Below are positions 35,739 to 44,860 of a stretch of 64,000 bases of DNA, in pieces. The notes under the pieces are model-generated. The model had not been told where the DNA came from and made no database searches. It saw only the letters and a program-made list of their open reading frames with translations. The position numbers were made by a program, and so were the translations under genes. The stretch covers positions 8,123,501 through 8,187,500 of the forward strand of contig NZ_CP029078.1 of the NCBI RefSeq assembly GCF_005222485.1, in the 5' to 3' direction. The DNA is from Streptomyces griseoviridis (GTDB lineage: Bacteria > Actinomycetota > Actinomycetes > Streptomycetales > Streptomycetaceae). How positions within the stretch are numbered: position 1 is the stretch's first letter; each line of letters starts with the position of its first letter.

Positions 35739-37434
35739 GACCGAGCCCGACCGCCAGGACAAGGCCCGCCGTCAGCAAGGGCGTTGCGCGGGCCAGCCGT
35801 CGGCGCAGGGCGTGGTGGCGGGTGGTGCGGCGGTCGAGGTGGTCCTGGATCCGCAGCAGCAGGAGCCCGGCGAGGGTGAGCGTGCCGGCCATCCCGAGCC
35901 CGTACCCGACGACCAGCAGCACACCGAAGGCGGTACGGCCCAGCGCCACCGCCCCCAGCAGCACGACCAGCGCGGACGGGCTGGGCACAAGCCCACCCGC
36001 GATCCCCATCCCGATGAGCCCCGCCTTCGACCGCCTCGCGGACGGCTTCGACGCCGGATGCGGATGGGGGGCAGTGGGTGCGGGTGCGGGTGCGGGTGCG
36101 GGGGACTGGGGCGGGACGACGGCGACGGCCACGGAGGTGCCGCCTGCCGTCGCCTGGCCGGTCCTGGTGGCCGGGGACGTCCGTGCCGCCGATCGGTCGC
36201 GGGGCAGGGGGTGTTGGTGACCCGCGGGGATGTCCCCGTGACCGTGATCCGCGTGGTCACCGTGACCGTGATGCCCGTGCCCATGCCCGTGCCCGCGCCA
36301 ACGCCCATGTCCATGTCCATGTCCATGTCCATGGTGATGGTGATGGTGGTGACGCGTCGGCGTTTCTCCGCGGGCCGCGTCGCGCAGCAGGCGGAGGCCG
36401 ATTCCGCTGATGAGGAGTCCGCTGGCCAGGCCGAGCCAGGTCAGGACCGTCTCGCCCGCGAGATGGGTGGCGAGCGGGAGGGCCAGGCCCAGGGCGAGGA
36501 CGCCCGCGGTGTGGGTGACGGTGACCGTCGCGCCGACGGTCACCGCGTCCCGCCGGGTGCCGCGCCGGCCCGCCAGATAGGCGGCCATGAGGGTCTTGCC
36601 GTGCCCCGGCAGCACCGCGTGCGAGGCGCCCAGGACGACCGCGAGCAGCAGGGCGAGGAACCCGATGGGCAGCGTGAGCCGACGCGCCCCGACCAGCCGG
36701 TCGAAGTACCCGGACACCGTGTCCAGGACGGCCGTCACCGGGCCGACTCCCGTCGACGGGACACTCGTTGACACGGCCGACGTGTTCGCTCCCGGGGCCG
36801 TGGTGAGCCGCGCCGCGCGCTGGTCGAGCGGGGCGGCGAGCGGGTCGCGGGGATAGTGGCGCAACTCCTGGGTGCGGGACACGGACGGCACGTCCGACTC
36901 CGCCAGAGTGAGGCCGGCGCCTCGGGCGGTGATCTCGTGCCAGCCGATCCGGCGCATGTCGTACCCGGTGTCGAGGGTGATCGCGGCGCGCCGGGTGAGG
37001 TCGACCCGGGTGGTGAGATGGCAGGTCAGCAGGCTGGTACGGAGTCCGGCCTGGCCCGGCCGGTAGTCGAAGGCGCCGGATGTGTCGCGCCAGCGGAGCG
37101 GTACGCCGTCCGCGCGGGTCCGCAGCTCGTCGGCCAGCCGGTGGCAGGAGCGGGTGGCGTAGGCGGCGCGTTCCCCGGCGTCGACCTGTCCGTCGTGGTC
37201 GCTGTCGACGGCGTCCTGCTCCTGCGCGGCCGCGATCTCCGCGCGGTCCACGACGATCGTCGCGTCGATCCGGTCAGGGCGCAGGGTGAGGCTCGTGGCG
37301 TGGTTCACGGTGAAGTCGCCGAGCGGATGGGCGGCGGCGGGCCCGGCGCAGGCCAGGGCGGCGAGGGCCGGCAGCAGGAGCGTCGCGCTCCACGAGGCCG
37401 CGCGGCGACGGGAGACGGGGACCGTGGGTGTCAT
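35710..37434 (-). CDS. NicO-type nickel/cobalt transporter with EF-hand and His-rich loop
   Basis: A 574-residue membrane protein. A signal-like N-terminus is followed by an extracytoplasmic domain (HPLGDFTVNHATSL) with a clear EF-hand loop DSDHDGQVDAGE at about 77-88. The NicO/RcnA-type transmembrane region follows (GFLALLLAVVLGASHAVLPGHGKT, helices to the C-terminus), interrupted by a very His-rich cytosolic loop of about 45 residues (seven consecutive His, then HGHG repeats). NicO family members move Ni2+ or Co2+, mostly as efflux but sometimes uptake. It is the last gene after the TPR gene (ATGA overlap). Proximity to the nickel hydrogenase locus is suggestive. Confidence 0.88.
   Translation of the reverse strand: MTPTVPVSRRRAASWSATLLLPALAALACAGPAAAHPLGDFTVNHATSLTLRPDRIDATIVVDRAEIAAAQEQDAVDSDHDGQVDAGERAAYATRSCHRLADELRTRADGVPLRWRDTSGAFDYRPGQAGLRTSLLTCHLTTRVDLTRRAAITLDTGYDMRRIGWHEITARGAGLTLAESDVPSVSRTQELRHYPRDPLAAPLDQRAARLTTAPGANTSAVSTSVPSTGVGPVTAVLDTVSGYFDRLVGARRLTLPIGFLALLLAVVLGASHAVLPGHGKTLMAAYLAGRRGTRRDAVTVGATVTVTHTAGVLALGLALPLATHLAGETVLTWLGLASGLLISGIGLRLLRDAARGETPTRHHHHHHHGHGHGHGHGRWRGHGHGHGHHGHGDHADHGHGDIPAGHQHPLPRDRSAARTSPATRTGQATAGGTSVAVAVVPPQSPAPAPAPAPTAPHPHPASKPSARRSKAGLIGMGIAGGLVPSPSALVVLLGAVALGRTAFGVLLVVGYGLGMAGTLTLAGLLLLRIQDHLDRRTTRHHALRRRLARATPLLTAGLVLAVGLGLSLQAATGL
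36283..36355 (-). repeat. Short-period repeat encoding the His-rich loop
   Basis: A run of catgtc/catgcc-type hexamers and ATGGTG trinucleotides encodes the alternating His-Gly and poly-His loop of the transporter. It is a low-complexity tract prone to length change. Confidence 0.75.
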
Positions 37435-38795
37435 GGGGTGGCGTCGATTCGGGTGAGGGCGGCGCGGGTGCGAGGGGCGTGCAGGGGATGGAAGCGCGGG
37501 TCGAGGCGCAGGGCCGAGCCGAGGTCGGCGCGGGCGGCAGCCGGTTCGCCGAGGGCCTGGTGGATCATGCCGCGGTGGTACAGGAAGAGGGCGCTGCGGG
37601 TGCCGAGCGCGAGGGCCAGGTCGGCTTCCGCGAGGGCCTCGCGGTCGCGTCCGGCCCGGTGCAGGGCCCAGCCGTAGGCGTCGTGCACGGCGAGGAACGG
37701 CCGTGCCCGCACCGCCTGTCGGCCGAGCGCGACGGCGTCGGCGGGGCGGCCGTGGTCGGCCGCGAAGAGGATCTCGTCGACGTCCGCCGGTCTCCGCCCG
37801 GCGCGGCGCACCTGGTCCTGGGCGCGCAGCACGGCGTACTGCTGACGCGCCGCGCGCGTGTCGCCCAGCGACTCGCGCAGCTCCCCGAGGGCCAGGAGAC
37901 GGCCGGGCAGCGGCGCGACGGCCACGGCGGCCGTGTAGTCGTCCAGGGCGCGCGCGGTGTGTCCGAGCCCCTGGTGGGCCCGGCCCCGCGCTTCCAACAG
38001 GGCAGCGTCACCCGGCAGTTCGCGCAGTCCGCGGTCGGCCTGGCGCAGGCCGGTACCGGGACGGCCGCTCTCGGTGGCCAGCAGGGACAAGTGGGCGCGG
38101 GCGAAGGCCCGTTCGGCGGGGGTGCCGGAGGCGTCGAGGGAGCGTTCCATCAGCGCGGTGGCCTGTCCGGTGTCGCCGCGCAGCTCGAAGGTGTAGGAGG
38201 CGCGGGCGAGGGCCGGCGCGTCCGGCTTCAGATCGCTCATGCGCTGCACCGCCGCGAACGCCTCCTCGTATCGCCCGAGTTGGGTGTACGCGTCGGCGAG
38301 GACCCCGTGGGCGAGGGAGCTGTAGGGCGCGTCCGAGACCGCCCGCCTGGCCCAGGCGAGCGAGGCCCCGAAGTCGTGGCGGGCGGCCTCAAGGGCGCCC
38401 ATGCCGGTCTCGGCGTCGGTGTTCCCCTTCGGTTCCCTCTCCAGCGAGACGCGCAGGGCCTGTTCGGCCCGCCGGTAGGTGGCGGGGTCGGCGGTGACGC
38501 GGGCCTGCTGGACGTACGCCATCCCCAACGCGGCCCAGCCCGGGGCGTCCTGGGGCAGTCGGCGGACGTGTTCCTGGAGCGCCGCGACCGAACCCGCCTC
38601 GGCTCTCGCCGGCGACGGGCGGGCGCTTCCGTCCGGCGTCGAACCGCCGGGTCCCGGCGCGAGGCCCAGCGCGCCTGCGGTGAACATCGCGGTGCCGAGC
38701 CCCAGGACGACCAGGGTGCGGCGGGTACGGCGGCTCCGACCAGACCGGTCCTGGTCGGAGCCGGCCGAGGGCGAGGTACTGCGGGGAAGGTGCAT
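37431..38795 (-). CDS. Tetratricopeptide-repeat membrane-anchored protein
   Basis: A 454-residue protein with a basic N-terminus, one membrane segment at about 27-47, a short Pro/Ser-rich spacer, then at least eight TPR-like helical hairpins to the C-terminus (for example AHGVLADAYTQLGRYEEAFAAV). TPR arrays bind partner proteins. It lies between the DUF4331 and NicO genes and overlaps the latter by ATGA, so it probably acts at the outer face of the membrane with them. Confidence 0.86.
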   Translation of the reverse strand: MHLPRSTSPSAGSDQDRSGRSRRTRRTLVVLGLGTAMFTAGALGLAPGPGGSTPDGSARPSPARAEAGSVAALQEHVRRLPQDAPGWAALGMAYVQQARVTADPATYRRAEQALRVSLEREPKGNTDAETGMGALEAARHDFGASLAWARRAVSDAPYSSLAHGVLADAYTQLGRYEEAFAAVQRMSDLKPDAPALARASYTFELRGDTGQATALMERSLDASGTPAERAFARAHLSLLATESGRPGTGLRQADRGLRELPGDAALLEARGRAHQGLGHTARALDDYTAAVAVAPLPGRLLALGELRESLGDTRAARQQYAVLRAQDQVRRAGRRPADVDEILFAADHGRPADAVALGRQAVRARPFLAVHDAYGWALHRAGRDREALAEADLALALGTRSALFLYHRGMIHQALGEPAAARADLGSALRLDPRFHPLHAPRTRAALTRIDATP

Positions 38796-38930
38796 GACGG
38801 GGTCCAGTTCCTGCGGCGCCGAGGGCGGCCGGGGGCGAGCCGGACGACGGCCGGGAGGTCCGTCACCCGACCCGCCCCGACCGCCGCCCTGCCGGCGTGG
38901 TGGTCGCGGATCAGTCGGCGCGCGTGGCCG

Positions 38931-40484
38931 TCAGGCCCGCTTGCGGCGGCGCAGACGCCATCCGCCCGCACCGAGCAGCAGGGCACCGGCACCACCGAAG
39001 GCGACGGAGGCGTTCGTCCGCGCGGACGACTGCTCGACGGCCCTGGAGCCCGCCGTGTTGACGTCCTTGACGTGCGGCAGCGCCAGGTACGGGAACGACC
39101 GCCCGAACGGCACGTCGTTGGCGTTCACCTTGTCGCCCTCGGCGAGCGCGGGCACCAACGTGCCGCTCTGCGCGGCGCCTTCGACGGCCTGGAGGGAGAT
39201 GTCGAGCACGTCGTCCGTCAGGCGGCGGCCGTTGGGGAACCCGGCCAGGTCACCGGCGAGCACCCCGAGGCGGTTGGGGTGCGCGGCCGGGGGCACGGCC
39301 ATGTTCAGGCGCAGTTCCTCGGCCGGCACGATCCGGCGCACGGCGGCGTCCTTGTTGAGACGCTGGGCGTTGAGGTCGGCCTTGATCGGCCCGCAGGCCT
39401 TGCAGATGCCGGTGAGGTAGATCTCCGCGAGGTCGTCGCGCGGTGTGGCGGGGGCCGGGATCCCGTACACCTTCTGGATGAGCTTCGGCAGGATCGGGTC
39501 GTACACCTTGTCCACGACCGGTTTCACGGTGTGGTCCTGGGACGGGTTGAGGGTGTTGAAGGCGTCCTTGTACTTCAGCGGTACGACGACCTCGTTGACC
39601 AGCGGGTTGCCCAGCCGGGACACCTGCCGCCAGCCGCGGGCCTTGCGCGAGTCGGAGACGTCGACGCCGTTCCGCTCGGTCGTCGACCAGACGCCGATCA
39701 CCGGGTTGCGCGCCGTGTCGCCGCGCAGCGCCAGGAATTTCTTCGGCAACTGGAGGGCGACGGAGTTGACGTTGTAGCCGGCCAGCGTGTCCTGGCCGCG
39801 CTCGGAGAGGTTGCCGCCGTAGAGCAGGTCGAACACCCGCAGGTCGGCGAAGAACGAGTCGTCGGCCTGCCCGGCGAACGCCTTGCCGCCCCCCGCCACT
39901 TGCAGCGGGCGCACGGCCTGGCCGCGCAGCGTCGCGTAGTCGGGCATCGAGGCCACCCCGGTGCGCGAAGGGGCGACCGGGGCGTTGCGGGCCAGGACGG
40001 TGGTGCGGCCGTTCCTGGTGGCCGTGAGGTCGTACGACTGGCGGACGTTGAGGTTCGGGTCGTCGAGCGACCTGACGGGTCCGGTGTTGTACAGGAACTG
40101 GTTGGCCGCGTCCCGGACGGTGGTGCGGAACCGCCAGGTCAGCGTGGTGTCGGCGGTGCCGTCACCATCGTTGTCGATCTTGATGTGGTAGCGGGCGTCG
40201 TCCGCGAAGGAGTAGAAGTTCGGGCCGCCGTTGGGCTCCTCGAAGGGGATCCAGTTCGCCACCAGGGTCACGGTGTCGGACTTGTCGGGGCTGGTGAACG
40301 CGTAGACGTCCGTGTTGTCCGCCCGGGGGTCGCCCGCGATGAGCGGCGCCTCGCGGTGGCTGGAGGCGGAGCTGACGCCGGGGGCGAGCGTCACGGCGCC
40401 GAGGGCACCGGCCATCGCGGTGGCGCCCAGCACCAGCAGCGAGTGATCCAGGAGGCGCTTGGAACGCGCCGAGGACTTTTTCAC
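38931..40484 (-). CDS. DUF4331 cell-surface protein
   Basis: A 517-residue secreted protein. A signal segment (about 13-35) precedes the family start SSHREAPLIAGDPRADNTDVYAF; the DUF4331 body follows with NDGDGTADTTLTWRF, a possible calcium-binding loop. The C-terminus has a hydrophobic span and RRRKRA tail, giving a membrane anchor without a clear LPxTG motif. GTG 40484 is chosen from the AAGGAGA ribosome site just upstream. It heads the group with the TPR and NicO genes; the function of the family is not known. Confidence 0.88.
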   Translation of the reverse strand: MKKSSARSKRLLDHSLLVLGATAMAGALGAVTLAPGVSSASSHREAPLIAGDPRADNTDVYAFTSPDKSDTVTLVANWIPFEEPNGGPNFYSFADDARYHIKIDNDGDGTADTTLTWRFRTTVRDAANQFLYNTGPVRSLDDPNLNVRQSYDLTATRNGRTTVLARNAPVAPSRTGVASMPDYATLRGQAVRPLQVAGGGKAFAGQADDSFFADLRVFDLLYGGNLSERGQDTLAGYNVNSVALQLPKKFLALRGDTARNPVIGVWSTTERNGVDVSDSRKARGWRQVSRLGNPLVNEVVVPLKYKDAFNTLNPSQDHTVKPVVDKVYDPILPKLIQKVYGIPAPATPRDDLAEIYLTGICKACGPIKADLNAQRLNKDAAVRRIVPAEELRLNMAVPPAAHPNRLGVLAGDLAGFPNGRRLTDDVLDISLQAVEGAAQSGTLVPALAEGDKVNANDVPFGRSFPYLALPHVKDVNTAGSRAVEQSSARTNASVAFGGAGALLLGAGGWRLRRRKRA

Positions 40485-41051
40485 GCTTTTCTTTCTCCTT
40501 GAGGTCGAGGGAAGGCAAGGGGAAGAGAAGCATGAGCCGGCCGGTATTTCCCAGCTTTTGGCGCGCCCGAAAAAATATCGCGACGATTCGACGGGCGGAA
40601 TACGTGCAGGTCGGAATGGAGAAGAATGGTTTCTCCCTGGAGGGTGAACAGCTTCCCCCACGCCACTCGAACGGTGGAGTGTGGGTGGGAAATCCCTGCC
40701 CGAAGTGCCGTTCCGGAACGGCCGGGTCGCGCCGGAACGCCGTGATGTGGTCCGTCCGGACCACTTCTTCACCCACACGAGCGAACTGAGGGACGGCGGC
40801 CAATCCGCAATCGGCCATGTCACGGATAACGACTGACGAATTCTCATCCCATTCGAGAAGTCAAGAATTGCGGACCACTGGTGGGCGGGGTTGCGTGACA
40901 CCGGCACACCCGCCCGATCCGCGCCCCACTCGCGCGCCGGGCCGTTCGGCGGACGCGCGACCAATCCGTTCGACGGGCCGCTACGGATCACCCGGTGACC
41001 GGTGATCGGAAGTCCGCGGGGAGCGGGCGCGCGGCGGAGAGGGGAACACGG
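40485..41051. other. Intergenic region upstream of the DUF4331 gene with two dyads
   Basis: 567 bases without a convincing gene; part is AT-richer than surroundings (40551-40640), with a TATTTT-like box at 40571-40576 on the minus strand. It contains the perfect 16-bp palindrome GCCGTTCCGGAACGGC (40707-40722) and the dyad GTGGTCC-4-GGACCAC (40747-40764), both plausible regulator sites for the leftward group or the rightward hydrolase gene. Confidence 0.55.
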
Positions 41052-41726
41052 ATGGCACGGCATGAGCAGGCGTCGCCGACGGGGTCGGTCGGCGGACCCG
41101 GGACCGCGCTGGTGACCCGCCGGGCCCCGGCCGCGCCCCGGGCCGCCGTGCTGTTCCTGCACGGCGGCAGGGCCGACAGCCGGGCGCCCTCGCGCCCCTG
41201 GCATCTGGCGGCCCTGCGGATGCGGCCCTTCGTCCGGGCCGTCGCCGCCGTCGCCCCGGACGACGTCCTCCTCGGCGAGGTCCGCTACCGGCTGCGGGGC
41301 TGGAACGGCCGGGACGCCGATCCGCTGCACGACACCCGGCGGGCGCTGGCCGAGCTGGCAAGCCGGTACGGAGACGTCCCGACCGTGCTCGTCGGTCACT
41401 CGATGGGTGGCCGCGCGGCCCTGCGTGCCGCCGTCGCGCCCCAGGTCAGGGCCGTGATCACGCTGGCGCCCTGGTGTCCGGACGGCGAGCCGGTGGCGCA
41501 TCTGCGGAACAAGGACGTCGTCGTCCTGCACGGCGACCGCGACCGGATCACCGACCCGCGTGCGTCGACGGCCTTCGCCGACCTGGCCCGCGCGGCCGGC
41601 GCGCGGGCCAGGTCCGAGCTGGTGGCGGGCGGTGACCACGCGATGCTGCGGCGCGGCGGCCACTGGCACCGCACCACGGGCGATGCCGTCGCGGCGCTCC
41701 TCGCGGCCCCGGCGGTCGGGCGGTAG
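41052..41726 (+). CDS. Alpha/beta hydrolase (dienelactone-hydrolase-like)
   Basis: A 224-residue serine hydrolase: oxyanion HGG near 36-38, nucleophile in GHSMGG near 116-121, acid in HGDRDRITDP and His in GGDHAMLRR near the C-terminus. No signal peptide. ATG 41052 is preceded by GGAGAGGGGA at proper distance; an upstream in-frame GTG at 40995 is possible. Substrate unknown; the fold is that of small esterases and dienelactone hydrolases. Confidence 0.85.
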   Translation: MARHEQASPTGSVGGPGTALVTRRAPAAPRAAVLFLHGGRADSRAPSRPWHLAALRMRPFVRAVAAVAPDDVLLGEVRYRLRGWNGRDADPLHDTRRALAELASRYGDVPTVLVGHSMGGRAALRAAVAPQVRAVITLAPWCPDGEPVAHLRNKDVVVLHGDRDRITDPRASTAFADLARAAGARARSELVAGGDHAMLRRGGHWHRTTGDAVAALLAAPAVGR

Positions 41727-41824
41727 TCCGGCGCCGGTGGCCGTGGCGTGCGCGGGAGCCGGGATGCGGCAGGGGAGAAACCTGGTCATCCTGGCAGGGA
41801 CAGGCATTCGCGAGGAGGCTGGTT

Positions 41825-42013
41825 ATGTCGATGCTCGACAAGCTCAAGGGCATGCTCAAGGGACACGAGGACCAGGCCCGCCAAGGGGTCGACAAGGCCG
41901 GTGACGCGTTCGACTCCAGGACGGGCAACAAGTACCAGAGCCAGGTCGACTCGGTGCAGCAGAAGCTCGACGACCAGATCGGCAACCGTCCGCCCACCGA
42001 CGATCAGCGGTAG
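41825..42013 (+). CDS. MT0933/Rv0909-like antitoxin family protein
   Basis: A 62-residue highly charged helical protein with the family pattern MSMLDKLKGMLKGHEDQARQGVDKAGD and a KYQSQVDSVQQKLDDQ second half. The family is named for a mycobacterial toxin-antitoxin pair, but no toxin gene is adjacent here, so the label should be read as homology only; it also resembles small stress-induced proteins. A GAGGAGG ribosome site precedes the ATG and a strong hairpin terminates the unit. Confidence 0.8.
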   Translation: MSMLDKLKGMLKGHEDQARQGVDKAGDAFDSRTGNKYQSQVDSVQQKLDDQIGNRPPTDDQR

Positions 42014-42029
42014 GACTCAGGACCGCCGT

Positions 42030-42065
42030 CCGGGCCCGTGGGGGTGCGATTCCCCACGGGCCCGG
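42030..42065 (+). terminator. Strong hairpin terminator after the antitoxin-like gene
   Basis: A perfect 14-bp GC-rich stem (42030-42043 with 42052-42065) with an 8-base loop, extended by outer CAGGACC/GGTCCTG arms (42018-42024 and 42064-42070). It starts 17 bases after the stop codon. No T-run follows, as is common in streptomycetes. Confidence 0.75.
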
Positions 42066-42278
42066 TCCTGTCACGGGCCTCGCTCCGGGCGGGCCGTGCT
42101 GCCGTGGAGGTGCCGCCCGGCGAGTACACCCGCGCGCCGGACCGGGACGCCCGGCCCGAGCGTCGAATTCCGGACCGACTTCCGCTGCCCGGACGGGAGT
42201 TGTCGCCCGTCCCGGCAGCCCGGCCGGACGGGCGACCGCCGCGGGCCCGACGCGGCTCGGCCACCGGCGCCCCTCGCT

Positions 42279-42308
42279 TTGACGCTTGCGCAACTCCCCA
42301 ACTATTAG
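42279..42308 (+). promoter_or_regulatory. Promoter with TTGCGCAA operator, upstream of a membrane protein gene
   Basis: TTGACG (42279-42284), 18-base spacer, TATTAG (42303-42308). The 8-bp palindrome TTGCGCAA (42286-42293) lies in the spacer, where a bound protein would hinder polymerase. The rest of the 367-base gap 42014-42380 holds only the terminator and no recognisable gene. Confidence 0.6.
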
Positions 42309-42380
42309 ACTCGCGACTCCACCGCGGGCGTGGCGGCCGGTTCTCGGGCGGCAGGATCTTCAAGTGTCGGGGGACGACGG

Positions 42381-42962
42381 ATGACGGATGCGGGCGGCGC
42401 GGAGGCGGAGTCCGGCGCGGTGTTCGAGCGGGCGCTCGACCGGGCGCTGGGCCTCGACCGGGTCACGGAGGCCCTCGCGCGGCGTCCGGGCACCGTCTGC
42501 CACGAGGAGTTGCGCAGCGGCGCGCGGCAGGCGCGCGGCGAGATCATGGCGGCGGTCCGCGCCGAACGCGCGGAGACCTCGCTCCTCGCGCCCCGGCTGT
42601 CGGCCCTGGCCGGGCTCGTCCTGCTGCTGTCGGGGTACGGCGTGCGCTCCCTCGGCGGCCGGCCCTACGTCGGCGACGGCCTGATCATGGCCGGGGTGCT
42701 CATCTGCGCGGTGGCCGTCGGCGCGGCCGTGGGCGACTTCATCTGGCTCCTGGTCGACGCGGGCACCCGCCGCGACGACGAGCCCGACCGGTCCGGAGCG
42801 GTCGCCGACCCGACGGCGGGACACCCGTCCGACAGTGAACCGGCGCTGCTGGAAGCGGCGTTGGAGTCCTTCCTGCTCCGCAGGATCGAGGGCCCGCCGC
42901 TGCCGGGCGACACCCCCCTCCCCGGTGACGAGGCACTCCCGCACGGAACCGTCGTTCGATAA
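42381..42962 (+). CDS. Two-span membrane protein of unknown function
   Basis: A 193-residue protein with an amphipathic helical N-terminal 65 residues, two membrane spans (about 75-92 and 100-122; ALAGLVLLLSGYGV and the LIMAGVLICAVAVGAA stretch) and an acidic/Pro-rich cytosolic tail. ATG 42381 follows a GGGGGA ribosome site. The layout (helical head, two spans, tail) is shared with the next gene, suggesting related proteins. No known domain recognised. Confidence 0.75.
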   Translation: MTDAGGAEAESGAVFERALDRALGLDRVTEALARRPGTVCHEELRSGARQARGEIMAAVRAERAETSLLAPRLSALAGLVLLLSGYGVRSLGGRPYVGDGLIMAGVLICAVAVGAAVGDFIWLLVDAGTRRDDEPDRSGAVADPTAGHPSDSEPALLEAALESFLLRRIEGPPLPGDTPLPGDEALPHGTVVR

Positions 42963-43016
42963 GGGGGTTCTCGGCCACCCGCCGTTCCGTTCCGCTCTCC
43001 CGTCCCTCCCGTTACT

Positions 43017-43032
43017 TCTACAGTGTTGTAGA
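43017..43032. promoter_or_regulatory. Inverted repeat TCTACA-4-TGTAGA
   Basis: A perfect 6-bp dyad overlapping a TAGATT box (43029-43034), upstream of the second two-span membrane protein gene. It differs from the TTGCGCAA sites nearby. TACA/TGTA dyads are typical for BlaI-type repressors, but no such gene is in the window. Confidence 0.5.
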
Positions 43033-43157
43033 TTTCAGCTCGGGTCCGTGGTCCGTCCGGAGCCCGTGTGCGGGCCGTGCCCCCGGTTCCGCACACGCCC
43101 AAGCACTCCACGGGAGTGCCGCATCGCGCGGAGGTCCGCGCAGGTCAGGAGGCGGGC

Positions 43158-43799
43158 TTGCCCACCACGTCCGGGATCTGGCCGCAGGATCGGGCCGACT
43201 TCGTCGACCTGCTGCACCGGGCCCTGGACGACAGGGACGTCCGGGACGCGCTGCGCGCCGATCCCAGCGGCGAGTCCGCTCTGCGGCTGCGGGCCCGCGC
43301 GCTGGCGGCGGCCGACGAGATAGCGGCGGCGGCCGACGAGGAGTACCGCGTCTACCTTGCCGTCCGTGCGACCGCGCGGGAACCGCGCTCGTCCGCCGGT
43401 TCCGCCGGTTCCGCCGGTTCCACCGGCTGGCTCCTGCTGGCCGTGCTCGCGCCGTCGGTGTCGGCCGCGGCCGGCGTCGTCCTGCTGCTGATCGGGTACG
43501 GGGTGGGCCTGTGGGGCCTGGCCCCCGAGTTCGCCGCCTCGGTCCGCACGGCGGGGTGGCTGCTGACCGGGTTCGCCGCGGTGACCGCCGCCGCCGGCCT
43601 GCTGGCGCTGCTGGTGACGGCCGTCCGCGGGCAGGGACCGCGTCGGCCGCGACGGTCGACCGTTGCCGACGCCGCCGACGCGGAGGCGGCCAGGCAGCGA
43701 TGGCGGCGGGCGCTCCTCGAACGGGGCCTGCGGCCGTATCTGAGACGCCACCTGCCCGACACACCCGCTCCGGACCAGGACCCGCGTACCGTCGCGTGA
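43158..43799 (+). CDS. Two-span membrane protein of unknown function
   Basis: A 213-residue protein with a helical N-terminal region (DFVDLLHRALDDRDVRDAL), a short SAG repeat (SAGSAGSAGS), two membrane spans (about 95-118 and 130-155) and a basic C-terminal helix. TTG 43158 is proposed as start because an AGGAGG ribosome site lies five bases upstream; longer frames have no ribosome site. Similar overall design to the preceding gene. Function unknown. Confidence 0.7.
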   Translation: MPTTSGIWPQDRADFVDLLHRALDDRDVRDALRADPSGESALRLRARALAAADEIAAAADEEYRVYLAVRATAREPRSSAGSAGSAGSTGWLLLAVLAPSVSAAAGVVLLLIGYGVGLWGLAPEFAASVRTAGWLLTGFAAVTAAAGLLALLVTAVRGQGPRRPRRSTVADAADAEAARQRWRRALLERGLRPYLRRHLPDTPAPDQDPRTVA

Positions 43800-43902
43800 T
43801 CCGGACGACGGGCCCCGGCCGCACGGAGTGCGAGCTGAGAGAGCCAGTGAGAGCCGAAGTACGTCAGTGAGAGCCAGAGAACGCCAGAGAGAGGGAGACA
43901 CC

Positions 43903-44487
43903 ATGTCCGTCAACCTGAACAAGGGCCAGCAGATCAGCCTGAGCAAGTCCGACGGCGGTGAGCTGACCGCCGTCCGGATGGGGCTCGGCTGGCAGGCCGC
44001 GCAGCGCAAGGGCTTCCTGGCCAAGCTCGCGGGCCCCCGGGAGATCGACCTCGACGCCTCCGCGCTGCTCTTCGCGGGCGGGCAACTGGCCGACGTGGTC
44101 TTCTTCCAGCACCTGGTCAGCGACGACGGGTCGGTGCGGCACCTGGGCGACAACCTCACCGGCGGCGCGGGGGCGGGCGCGGACGACGAGGTCGTGCTCG
44201 TCGACCTCGGCCGGGTCCCCGCGCACATCGACCAGATCGTCTTCACCGTGAACTCGTTCACCGGGCAGACCTTCGCCGAGGTCCAGAACGCCTTCTGCCG
44301 GCTGGTCGACGAGACCAACGGGCAGGAACTGGCGCGCTACACGCTCAGCGGCGGCGGCACCTCCACCGCGCAGATCATGGCCAAGCTGTACCGGGCGGGC
44401 CGCGGATGGGAGTTGAAGGCCATCGGCGAACCCGCCTCGGGGCGGACCTTCCAGGACCTGCTGCCCGTCATCTCCGGCCACCTCTGA
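43903..44487 (+). CDS. TerD-family protein
   Basis: A 194-residue TerD-domain protein, starting MSVNLNKGQQISLSK, with the LGWQ motif, DLDASALLF and the calcium-coordinating acidic positions (DDEVVLVDL). TerD proteins bind Ca2+ and act in tellurite resistance and general stress responses; streptomycetes have many copies. ATG 43903 follows a GAGGGAG ribosome site. The leader contains two copies of CAGTGAGAGCC. Confidence 0.93.
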   Translation: MSVNLNKGQQISLSKSDGGELTAVRMGLGWQAAQRKGFLAKLAGPREIDLDASALLFAGGQLADVVFFQHLVSDDGSVRHLGDNLTGGAGAGADDEVVLVDLGRVPAHIDQIVFTVNSFTGQTFAEVQNAFCRLVDETNGQELARYTLSGGGTSTAQIMAKLYRAGRGWELKAIGEPASGRTFQDLLPVISGHL

Positions 44488-44509
44488 CCGGGACGCGGTG
44501 ACGAGCGGT

Positions 44510-44776
44510 TCAGTCGCGCGAGTTGCCGAACAGCACCCGGTACAGGACGAGCAGGACCAGCGAGCCGCCGATCGCCGCACCCCAGGTGTAGAGGTCGAAG
44601 AAGTTCTTCTCGAACGAGCGGTGGAAGAAGTGGGCGGAGAGCCAGCCGCCGACGAACGCGCCGGCTATGCCGATGAGGGTGGTGCCGATGAGGCCGCCCG
44701 GGTCGCGGCCGGGCAGCAGGATCTTCGCGATGGCCCCGGCGAGCAGTCCGAGGATGATCCAGCTGATGATGCCCAC
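44510..44776 (-). CDS. GlsB/YeaQ/YmgE-family stress membrane protein
   Basis: An 88-residue three-span protein with the family pattern ISWIILGLLAGAIAKILLPG, a Gly-rich middle (GGLIGTTLIGIAGAFVGG) and a last span VLLVLYRVLFG. GTG 44776 follows a GGAGGAAC ribosome site. It is convergent with terD and its promoter region contains a TTGCGCAA palindrome. The family is associated with stress and envelope responses but has no defined activity. Confidence 0.9.
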   Translation of the reverse strand: MGIISWIILGLLAGAIAKILLPGRDPGGLIGTTLIGIAGAFVGGWLSAHFFHRSFEKNFFDLYTWGAAIGGSLVLLVLYRVLFGNSRD

Positions 44777-44846
44777 GTCGTTGTTCCTCCAGTCGGTTCG
44801 GGCCCGGCGCGGTCCCTGGGACCCCGCCGGGCCTCGTCTTGCTTGC

Positions 44847-44860
44847 TTGCGCAATTCTAG
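44847..44860. promoter_or_regulatory. TTGCGCAA site in the GlsB promoter region
   Basis: TTGCGCAA (44847-44854) abuts a minus-strand TAGAAT box (44854-44859). It lies about 70 bases upstream of the GlsB-like start. The remainder of the 409-base gap 44777-45185 has no gene that I can support. Confidence 0.55.

Noticed and set aside
41825..42013. A toxin-antitoxin pair
   Set aside because: Only the antitoxin-like protein is present. The flanking genes are a hydrolase and a membrane protein, and no toxin-like frame overlaps.
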